Of a DNA stretch of 64,000 bases, positions 7,398 through 14,353 are shown piece by piece. Both the position numbers and the translations under genes were made by a program. The stretch comes from AV40 sp963817335 (lineage in GTDB: Bacteria; Verrucomicrobiota; Verrucomicrobiia; Chthoniobacterales; UBA10450): assembly GCA_963817335.1 (NCBI GenBank), contig CAWFNX010000005.1, forward strand, positions 1,116,001 through 1,180,000. Direction: 5' to 3'. Numbering within the stretch: the stretch's first letter is position 1; each line of letters starts with the position of its first letter. The notes beneath the pieces were generated by a model. That model did no database searches, was not told the origin of the DNA, and worked only from the letters and a program-made list of their open reading frames with translations.

Positions 7398-9228
7398 GGG
7401 GCGTCGCTGTCGCAGTAACCGACGCAGTCGGCGAGGGCGATTCCTGCCCGACCAGCGGCAGTTTCAACGTGTTCAAATCCGCCGCGCTGATCGTGAATGT
7501 GCCTTCGCGCTCGTCGACCTTGGCGAACCAGCTTCCGTTCGGCGCGGTGCCGCCAACCGACAGTTTGTGAGTGGCTTTATCGTCTGGTGAGGTTGTGAAC
7601 GTGACAACAAGTTGCGGCTTGTCGAGTCCGTGTCCGGGTAAGGTGCTGCCAATCCAACGTTCCGCATGGAGGGTCGAGAGCATGTTAAGAATCGATTGGA
7701 CGTTCGGCTGATTGATTGGACCGCTGTTCTTCACCCAGTTCCATTGATTATTTGCGCCGCGAATCAGTTCGAACTCCTTGTCGGTTTTGATTGTCACCCG
7801 ATGGATCTGTTCGGGCTTGAAGTTGAAGATCGATAAATCCTGCCACTGCAATGGGTCCGTCCAGATTTGATCAAGAAACGCCCGGCGCACCGTCACGATA
7901 AATGGCTCGTCGCCGACTCGCGCGTAAACGTTGTCGCCTTCTACTTTCCCAAACGCTACCGACGCGAACGGCTCTTCACCGGCTTTGGTTTCCGCAGTGT
8001 TTTCCGAAGCGTAGGAGCTGAAAGTCAGGGTCAATTCCGGTTTATCGAGGCCGTAGTTCGCCAGGTTGGAAGCGACGTTTTCGACAAACTTTGTCACCTG
8101 TTCGTTTTGCATCCGGTCGATAAGGCGCTGCACCTCGGTTGAATTCGCCGGCGTATTGTTGCGGCTGGCGATCGTCCAATTTTCATTTTTGCGCGCGAGA
8201 ACCGTCTTCCCTTTGCCGCCGGCATCGATGGTTATGCGATCGAGGATTTTGGTGTCGATCCGGACAAGGTGCCGGTCTCGCAGATCATCCGGCTTGGCGT
8301 TGAGTATTTCCTCGATCTTCTTCGGCAGCGTGTAAACGAAACCGCGCGAGGCAAAGCGAACGTAAACCTGGTCCTTCTCTTTTTCTGGCGAGCTCCCGAT
8401 TTGAAGAATCTGGCCGGCAGCGCCCGGTTTGTCGTCTTGGGTGAAAAGGGTGATCGATCCGCGCGGCTCAGCCAAACCAAATGGATGAAGGTCTCCTTTG
8501 TCGTCGGCTACGAATTGTTGAATTCGCGCTGTGGTCACTTGCGCGATCAAATCGCCCACCTTTTGATCGTCGGCGCGCGTGTGCAGCGGTTTTACAATGT
8601 CCCAATGATCGCCTTTTTTTTGCAATTCCATCTCGCCGGCCGGCGTTTTCAAAACCGCGCGCACCACCTGCGCCATGATCAGATCAGTCAGCTTGCGGTC
8701 GCGAAAATCCTCCGGCTTCTTGTCGATCGTCTTCTTGACCGATTGGTTTACCAGGAAGGTTTCCTTTGAATTCGCGAACCGGACATACATTTTCCCCTCC
8801 AAGGCGGCTTCTTTGCCGAACAAAATTTCCGGCGGCGCTTTTTCGCCGGACAATTTTAGACGCAGCTTTGGCTGAGCCAGGCCAAAGTCCGCGATCTTGC
8901 TCTTGTCCGCTTCCATTTCTTTCGCCGAAATGGTTGCGTCTTTCTGCCAGTTTTCGAGATCGGCGAGCAGATTGTTCACCGCCGCCGCATCAGCCTGGTC
9001 CTTGATCGGCGTTTCCAGACGCCATTTATCGTCATGCCGGCGGATATCGATCTTGTCGTCACCATTTTGGATGGTGATGCCGGTGATCTTATCGCGACTG
9101 AAATTGAGGACGTTTTGCGCTTCCCGTGCTGCGTCGGCGGTGTTGGGCGCGTTGCGTTCAACTAAGAACAAGTAGGTAAAAACGCCCGCGGTAACGATCA
9201 GCAGGACGAGAGTTGCTTTCCACTTCAT
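7393..9228 (-). CDS. DUF4340 domain protein
   Basis: This 611-residue protein has one N-terminal membrane segment (residues about 4-22) and repeated DUF4340-type beta units. Examples are ITGITIQNGDDKIDIRRHDDKWRL, GEMELQKKGDHWDIV, KTVLARKNENWTI and KEFELIRGANNQWNWV. DUF4340 genes are commonly found next to GldF/GldG-like transporter genes, as here, but their function is not established. It is the last gene of the minus-strand ABC operon and follows the GldG-like gene by 18 bases. Its stop codon is supplied by element A2. Confidence 0.88.
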   Translation of the reverse strand: MKWKATLVLLIVTAGVFTYLFLVERNAPNTADAAREAQNVLNFSRDKITGITIQNGDDKIDIRRHDDKWRLETPIKDQADAAAVNNLLADLENWQKDATISAKEMEADKSKIADFGLAQPKLRLKLSGEKAPPEILFGKEAALEGKMYVRFANSKETFLVNQSVKKTIDKKPEDFRDRKLTDLIMAQVVRAVLKTPAGEMELQKKGDHWDIVKPLHTRADDQKVGDLIAQVTTARIQQFVADDKGDLHPFGLAEPRGSITLFTQDDKPGAAGQILQIGSSPEKEKDQVYVRFASRGFVYTLPKKIEEILNAKPDDLRDRHLVRIDTKILDRITIDAGGKGKTVLARKNENWTIASRNNTPANSTEVQRLIDRMQNEQVTKFVENVASNLANYGLDKPELTLTFSSYASENTAETKAGEEPFASVAFGKVEGDNVYARVGDEPFIVTVRRAFLDQIWTDPLQWQDLSIFNFKPEQIHRVTIKTDKEFELIRGANNQWNWVKNSGPINQPNVQSILNMLSTLHAERWIGSTLPGHGLDKPQLVVTFTTSPDDKATHKLSVGGTAPNGSWFAKVDEREGTFTISAADLNTLKLPLVGQESPSPTASVTATATPR

Positions 9229-9246
9229 GAGAATCGGATTGATCGA

Positions 9247-10782
9247 TCAGGCGCGGCGTCGCCACCAAACGGCGGTGCCGAGAACAACAAAAACAAGCGG
9301 GATCAAGACGAGGACAAGCCAGCGCAGATTTCGCAACGCATCCTCGTTGAGGCTGAAGGTCAGAGTTTTAGGAACTTTCGGCGCGATGCCGATGAGTTGT
9401 TCGCGGTTGAGCAGCCAATTGGCGCAACCGGAAATGAAATCAAGGGCTTGCTGGTCCTGGGTCACGGCATTGTCCTGCACAAATGTGGCGTTACTGACCA
9501 CGACCATTCGCGATGAATTCATCTGGACGCGCTCGTCCGCGCTGCCTCCTTTCTCGATCGAAACTCCTATAGTCAATGGCGCAGGACTCGCCTTCTTTGC
9601 GTCGTTCTGGAGTTTGGTTTGATCGTTGGTGTTGTAATCCGTTTCTGCGAAATAACCTTTTTCCGCCTGGACCAATGGCTGAAGCTGAATATTCGCCGTG
9701 CGCACTCGATCCGGCTCGACCGTGATGGAGGAAGTGCCACCAAAGAATACTGCGCGAACATCGGCGAGTCGTTTCGTGATTGGGCTGCTGCCAAGGAAAC
9801 GAGCGTAGACGTCGCGAATCATCGCGAGCTCTTCAATTCCGGTCCGGACAAATGCGATAAGACGATCGTCGTTGACCTTGACCCCCAGCTCATTGAGAAA
9901 CGCATTGAGCTTCGGCGTCTTCGCTGAAGGGTCGAGGAGCAGAAGAATCCGGCCTTGTTTGTTCCAAAAGTCGCGGAGCATTTTCATTTCACGATCGGAG
10001 AAATCGTACTGCGGTCCAAGGATCATGACTGTCTTGATGTCGGCCGGGATTTGCGGCTCGTTGAACAGATTCAATTCCTGGAACTTAATGTTCTCGTTCT
10101 CGATAAACGTTTTCAGGACGGAGATCGGACTTGGAGCTTCTTCCGGCTGTTGCTGCATCAGTGCCATCGGCGACGGCTCCGAGATCGAGGGTTCCTTGTG
10201 GCCGGTGATGTAACCGATCGTATTCTTTTTTCCTTCAACCAAATCGATCATCGCGCTGGTGATGGCTTGTTCACCCTTGAACGCGGTCACTCGCGGACCT
10301 TCGCCCATCGCCATTCCACTGGAATCGATCTCCGCCATCTCCGACGCCTTTACGGTTTTGTTGCGACCTTCGTAATCGATCACCAGCAGGCTTTCGTCGC
10401 TGACGACTTTGTATTTATCGAATAGTTCCTTGGCCCGAGAAAGATTTCGTTGGGGATCGATGTTCTCAACGTCGATCTTGCCGTTAGCCGCGTATTGATA
10501 TTCGGTCAGCAAATTGGCAACGTCGCCGCTGATTGGTGTGTTCGGCGAAAAGAAAACAGTAATCCGGACTTTGCCTTTGATTGTTTTCAGAAACCGCTTG
10601 GTCTTATCCGAGAGCGCGTACTTCTGTTCGCGCGACACGTCCCAGCGCTTGTAATGGCGGAATCCGATCCAATTGACGGCGCTGACCAGGAAGAAAATCA
10701 GCACTAGCTGGACCAGGAGGTTGAGCCCGATCTGGAGTCGCTGGATTTTTTTTGGTTTCGGTTTTGTTGCAGAGTCAGCCAT
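9247..10782 (-). CDS. GldG-like ABC transporter auxiliary membrane protein
   Basis: This 511-residue protein has a transmembrane helix near residues 22-40, an extracytoplasmic domain and a C-terminal helix (LRWLVLVLIPLVFVVLGTAVW). Family features include YALSDKTKRFLKTIKGKVRITVFFS, followed by the IGYITGHKEPSI and ILLLLDPSAKTPKLN segments. These match the GldG/ABC-type uncharacterised transport auxiliary family. In Bacteroidetes GldG takes part in gliding. Elsewhere the substrate is unknown, and no gliding genes are seen here. It starts 3 bases after the permease stop. Confidence 0.87.
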   Translation of the reverse strand: MADSATKPKPKKIQRLQIGLNLLVQLVLIFFLVSAVNWIGFRHYKRWDVSREQKYALSDKTKRFLKTIKGKVRITVFFSPNTPISGDVANLLTEYQYAANGKIDVENIDPQRNLSRAKELFDKYKVVSDESLLVIDYEGRNKTVKASEMAEIDSSGMAMGEGPRVTAFKGEQAITSAMIDLVEGKKNTIGYITGHKEPSISEPSPMALMQQQPEEAPSPISVLKTFIENENIKFQELNLFNEPQIPADIKTVMILGPQYDFSDREMKMLRDFWNKQGRILLLLDPSAKTPKLNAFLNELGVKVNDDRLIAFVRTGIEELAMIRDVYARFLGSSPITKRLADVRAVFFGGTSSITVEPDRVRTANIQLQPLVQAEKGYFAETDYNTNDQTKLQNDAKKASPAPLTIGVSIEKGGSADERVQMNSSRMVVVSNATFVQDNAVTQDQQALDFISGCANWLLNREQLIGIAPKVPKTLTFSLNEDALRNLRWLVLVLIPLVFVVLGTAVWWRRRA

Positions 10783-10785
10783 TCC

Positions 10786-11541
10786 TCACAACCTCCATTT
10801 GCGCGATTGGAACGCCTGATAAGTCAGGGTGAGCATGAACGCGGTCATGCTCAGATAGAAGACAATGGGCCGCGTATCGATGATGCCGCGCGAATACGTG
10901 CCCATATGTTCGATTGCGGAAAAATACCCGAGCGCGTCGCGCATTCCCGAGCTGACATCGAGCATGATGAACTGAACCAAACCGAGGAAAAACAAGAGCG
11001 TGATCGAGCAGAACGAAATGATCGCGGCCACGATTTGGTTTTTCGTCACGACTGAGGCGAGGCAACCGACCGAGAGATAAAACATCCCGAGCAGCAACAG
11101 CATCAAATACGAGCCCCAATAGGCGCCGGTTGAATTTGCCGCCGGTTGATTCGTGATCTTTTGAAAAATCGCGAAGTAAAGGAGAGTTGGGATCCAAAGC
11201 GAGATATAAAAGATCAGCGCGCCGAAAAACTTCGCGAGCACAACCTGAATGTCGCGGATCGGCGCGGTCATCAATGGCTCGATCGTGCCGAGTTTAAATT
11301 CCTCGGAAAACAGACGCATGGTGATGAGCGGAAAGGTCAAAACGAACGCGAACCAAAAGAACACAGAGTTAAAAAATGCTTCCTGGACCGAGTACGCGGC
11401 CGGACGCTGATTCATGAACGAGACCTGGAAATAAAAGTCCACCCCGCTAACCAGAAGAAAGAACACCAAAACGATGTAAGCGATCGGCGAATGAAAATAG
11501 CTGCGAACTTCGCGGAGTAGGAGGGCGTAGAATTTACGCAT
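10786..11541 (-). CDS. ABC-2 type permease, GldF-like
   Basis: This 251-residue integral membrane protein has six predicted helices, beginning MRKFYALLLREVRSYFHSPI, a typical ABC-2/GldF start. The start at 11541 was chosen over a longer frame from 11640 whose extra residues are only the antisense of the neighbouring gene. It forms the membrane part of the transporter with the ATPase encoded at 12046-12990. The start codon overlaps the end of the four-helix-bundle gene by 8 bases, which suggests that gene entered the operon. Confidence 0.9.
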   Translation of the reverse strand: MRKFYALLLREVRSYFHSPIAYIVLVFFLLVSGVDFYFQVSFMNQRPAAYSVQEAFFNSVFFWFAFVLTFPLITMRLFSEEFKLGTIEPLMTAPIRDIQVVLAKFFGALIFYISLWIPTLLYFAIFQKITNQPAANSTGAYWGSYLMLLLLGMFYLSVGCLASVVTKNQIVAAIISFCSITLLFFLGLVQFIMLDVSSGMRDALGYFSAIEHMGTYSRGIIDTRPIVFYLSMTAFMLTLTYQAFQSRKWRL

Positions 11542-12022
11542 GGACGCGAAGGGTTGGAGTTTTGGAGTGCTGGAGTTGAGGAGTAATGACGTACTCTTCA
11601 GGGTCTTCGGAAATACGAGCGATCCAGTCGCCGCCGTCACGTTTCTCTTCCAATTTTTGAATCAAACGCAAGAGACGGTTTTCCACTTCGTAGTGAAGGA
11701 TTTCGAGTTCGCGGAAACGTCCGTCCGGAATTTGACCGGTTTGTCGGAGCCCAATCGCGCGCGTCATTGTCTCGGCCATCGAACCGAGCGCGTAATAGAG
11801 GAACTGAATGTATTCGTTGATCGAACGTCGCCCGTAACCTTCAGATATGTTCGCGGCTACAGACTGCGCGACATCAGCGAGTTGTGAGCGGAGTTTGAAA
11901 TCGATTTTCTGCTCTTGAAACGTGACTTTCCACACGAGCTCGAATAACTGCATCGCTTTTTGCCAAACAATCAGCTTCATGTAACCCCGGTTCTTATTCC
12001 GAAGCTCGGGTTCGTAATTCAT
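11534..12022 (-). CDS. Four-helix-bundle protein (S23 / 23S rRNA intervening-sequence type)
   Basis: This 162-residue protein of the four-helix-bundle S23 family has marks KLIVWQKAMQLFELVW, LRSQLADVAQSVAANISEGYGR, EYIQFLYYALGSMAETMTR and a C-terminal helix ENRLLRLIQKLEEK. Family members were first noticed in intervening sequences of 23S rRNA genes and also occur free in genomes. Their function is unknown. The gene sits between the ATPase and permease genes of one transporter and is flanked by inverted octamer arrays. Its last residues (LQHSKTPTL) are read from one array. These features suggest an inserted cassette. Confidence 0.88.
   Translation of the reverse strand: MNYEPELRNKNRGYMKLIVWQKAMQLFELVWKVTFQEQKIDFKLRSQLADVAQSVAANISEGYGRRSINEYIQFLYYALGSMAETMTRAIGLRQTGQIPDGRFRELEILHYEVENRLLRLIQKLEEKRDGGDWIARISEDPEEYVITPQLQHSKTPTLRVHA
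11554..11587. repeat. Octamer array GGAGTNNN, left flank of the S23 gene
   Basis: Four copies of GGAGT recur with exact period 8 (starts 11556, 11564, 11572, 11580). The array lies inside the 3' end of the S23 reading frame. Its complement, ACTCCNNN, forms the array at 12024-12060. Confidence 0.85.
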
Positions 12023-12023
12023 T

Positions 12024-12060
12024 ATTCCAATACTCCTCCACTCTATTACTCCAATCCAAT
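12024..12060. repeat. Octamer array ACTCCNNN, right flank of the S23 gene
   Basis: Period-8 units ACTCCTCC, ACTCTATT and ACTCCAAT start at 12032, 12040 and 12048, with a degenerate unit before them. The array is inverted relative to 11554-11587. It contains the stop codon and last residues (GLE) of the ABC ATPase gene. Confidence 0.8.
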
Positions 12061-12990
12061 TTGGTCGGAGTGGGTAATCTCGACGAAAACGTCTTCGAGG
12101 GTGGCGCGACGTTGTGAGAGCTCACGCAGACTCCAATGTCGCGCGGCCGCGAGTTTAAAAATCTCCTCGCGCACATCGAGGCCGGACTCGACCCGGAGCG
12201 AAAAAACATTCCAATCGTCCTCCCGATTCACCGACACGTCGCGTACCCCGGAAATCTTTTTCAATTCCTCGGCGCCATCGTCCTGGCCGGTTTTTGCTTC
12301 GACAATCACCCCGCCGGCCTGCCGAATCTGGGCGAGAAGGTTTTCGGGGGTATCGCAGGCTTCGATCTTGCCCTTGTGAATGATCACGACCCGACTGCAG
12401 GTCATCTCCACCTCCGGCAGAATGTGCGTCGAAAGCAGGATTGTATGTTGCTTGCCGAGGTTCTTGATCAACTCGCGCACCTGCCGGATTTGATTTGGGT
12501 CGAGACCAATCGTCGGTTCGTCGAGAATCAGAAGATCAGGCTCGTTCAACAGCGCGTCCGCCAATCCAACACGCTGACGGTAACCTTTCGATAGCGCGCC
12601 AATTAATTTTCGCTCGACCTCGCGCAGCCCGCACAATTCTTTCACATCGCCAACTCGTTCGGCGATCCGGCGATGGGGTACGCCTTTAAGCGCGGCCCGA
12701 TAATCAAGGTATTCCGTGACCCGCATGTCGTTGTAGAGCGGAACGTTTTCCGGCATGTAGCCAAGGTGCGACCGGGCCTGAAGCGATTGCTCGAACACGT
12801 CGAACCCGGCAATTGAGGCGCGACCAGAAGTGGCGGGCATGAATCCGGCAAGGATCCGCATCGTCGTTGTCTTGCCTGCGCCGTTAGGCCCGAGAAAGCC
12901 CATGATCTCGCCCTGGCCGACTTCAAAATTCAAATCGCGAATGGCGGTGTGGCCGGCGTAACGCTTGGTCAAGTTTTCAACTTTAATCAT
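12046..12990 (-). CDS. ABC transporter ATPase, GldA/CcmA-like
   Basis: This 314-residue cytoplasmic ATPase powers the ABC-2 permease encoded downstream. Walker A is GPNGAGKT at residues 34-41. The signature is LSKGYRQRVGLA, Walker B is LLILDEPTIGLD, and the switch His is in LLSTHIL. A roughly 90-residue C-terminal domain follows, as in drug/gliding-type ABC-2 ATPases. It is the first gene of the operon ATPase, S23, permease, GldG-like, DUF4340. The final codons and stop are formed by an octamer repeat. Confidence 0.92.
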   Translation of the reverse strand: MIKVENLTKRYAGHTAIRDLNFEVGQGEIMGFLGPNGAGKTTTMRILAGFMPATSGRASIAGFDVFEQSLQARSHLGYMPENVPLYNDMRVTEYLDYRAALKGVPHRRIAERVGDVKELCGLREVERKLIGALSKGYRQRVGLADALLNEPDLLILDEPTIGLDPNQIRQVRELIKNLGKQHTILLSTHILPEVEMTCSRVVIIHKGKIEACDTPENLLAQIRQAGGVIVEAKTGQDDGAEELKKISGVRDVSVNREDDWNVFSLRVESGLDVREEIFKLAAARHWSLRELSQRRATLEDVFVEITHSDQIGLE

Positions 12991-13047
12991 TGTGAAAGTA
13001 TTTCAGACAATAAAACCGGAATTGCGTTGCCAAAAATTTTCAGATTG

Positions 13048-14205
13048 TCATCGGGCGGCCAGTGTCACGGTCTCGACTCGCTGAGCGCCCGTCGCTCGCA
13101 CGATCCCGACTGCAAACTCGACGCTAGTGCCGCTGCTGGCACGACTTAACAGCGTTTCGACATCTTTCACCGAATTCACATCGCGTTTTCCGATCTTGTA
13201 AATCACCAGACCACGCTCAATTCCCGCTTCGTCGGCGGGACTGTCCGATTCGACCGAGCTAATCAACACGCCGCGACCAGGTTGGTAGCCGAGCGCCTGG
13301 GTGAGGTCGTCCGACAAGTCCTGAAGCTGCATGCCGAACAGGCGCTCGGCATTGGACGAGCTCGCTGTTTCTTCGGGGGCCGGCTGAAGTTTTTGGCCAG
13401 GGTGCTTTTCGGCAAACGTTTTGAATTTCGCGACATTTTCCCGAACAACGTCAGCCGGAATCGCGAATCCGAGTCCCTGCGTCGGAACGCCCTGCGGGGT
13501 GAACGCCATTTTCGCGGAACTGATTCCTACCAGTCGCCCCGAAATATCGATCACTGGACCGCCGCTGTTACCGGGATTAATGGCGGCGTCGGTCTGGACG
13601 AGGTCTTTGTATTCTATGTTGTCTATCGCGATGTCACGCTTGGTCGCGCTCAATACCCCGCGACTGATCGAGCTTCCATAGCCAACCGCATTGCCGACGA
13701 CGAGGACGGTCTCGCCTAACAAGTTGGGAGAAATGTTTTCCAGACTGATGAAGGGAAAGCTTTCCTTCGAATCGATCTTTATGAAGGCGAGGTCTTTCTT
13801 CTCGTCGCCGGTGATGTAGTGCGCGCTGTAAGTTTTGCCGTTGTTTGTCGTCACCTGAATTTTCAAATCCGCCGCCCGCTCTACCACGTGCTGATTTGTG
13901 ACAATATAGCCAGCAGGATCGACGATAAATCCGGAGCCGAGACTTTGCAGGGTCTGACGAATTTCGCGCGGCTTGCCACGATAATAGCCAAAAAACTGCG
14001 CGTAAAAATCTTCAATCGGGTCGCGAACGCTGCGCCGAATCACCCGTTCGGTGTTTATGTTAACGACTGCGGGCAGAACCTTCGCGACGGCCAATACCGC
14101 CGGCTCGGCCGCAGGATCTCCTTGGGCGAAGCATAGCGCTGTCCCCGCGATCTGGAGTGCCCATACTGCGGCGAAAGCCAGCCAGATTCTTCCATGCGTT
14201 CCCAT
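13048..14205 (-). CDS. HtrA/DegP-type periplasmic serine protease with PDZ domain
   Basis: This 385-residue S1C protease has signal peptide MGTHGRIWLAFAAVWALQIAG with cleavage near AQG. The catalytic triad is visible at His106 (VTNQHVVE), Asp138 (KKDLAFIKID) and Ser214 (NPGNSGGP). One C-terminal PDZ domain follows (GRGVLISSVESDSPADEAG ... DVNSVKDVETLL). It probably degrades or refolds damaged envelope proteins. The start at 14205 gives the signal peptide, and an ATG 13 codons upstream is less likely. It is divergent from sucA, with a palindromic element between them. Confidence 0.92.
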   Translation of the reverse strand: MGTHGRIWLAFAAVWALQIAGTALCFAQGDPAAEPAVLAVAKVLPAVVNINTERVIRRSVRDPIEDFYAQFFGYYRGKPREIRQTLQSLGSGFIVDPAGYIVTNQHVVERAADLKIQVTTNNGKTYSAHYITGDEKKDLAFIKIDSKESFPFISLENISPNLLGETVLVVGNAVGYGSSISRGVLSATKRDIAIDNIEYKDLVQTDAAINPGNSGGPVIDISGRLVGISSAKMAFTPQGVPTQGLGFAIPADVVRENVAKFKTFAEKHPGQKLQPAPEETASSSNAERLFGMQLQDLSDDLTQALGYQPGRGVLISSVESDSPADEAGIERGLVIYKIGKRDVNSVKDVETLLSRASSGTSVEFAVGIVRATGAQRVETVTLAAR

Positions 14206-14258
14206 TGTGCCGTGGAAGTAACGAAGCGGTCCCAACACTGTCAACTTGCCGCGAAAGT

Positions 14259-14312
14259 GTAGCCACGTCGCTGTGCGACGTTGTTTAGACGTGCCACAGT
14301 CACGTGGCTACA
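14259..14312. repeat. Palindromic element between htrA and sucA
   Basis: Perfect 11-bp outer arms TGTAGCCACGT and ACGTGGCTACA enclose hairpin GTCGC-TGT-GCGAC and a second imperfect hairpin. The plan is the same as the other GTAG...CTAC elements. It lies in the divergent intergenic region, upstream of the likely sucA start at 14354. Confidence 0.85.
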
Positions 14313-14353
14313 ACACTTGCCGCTTTGCGCATTCGTCCGAAGTTAAACGCGCA

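Noticed and set aside
13048..14244. Longer start for the HtrA protease at 14244
   Set aside because: The 13 extra residues precede a good signal peptide that starts at 14205 and would disrupt it.
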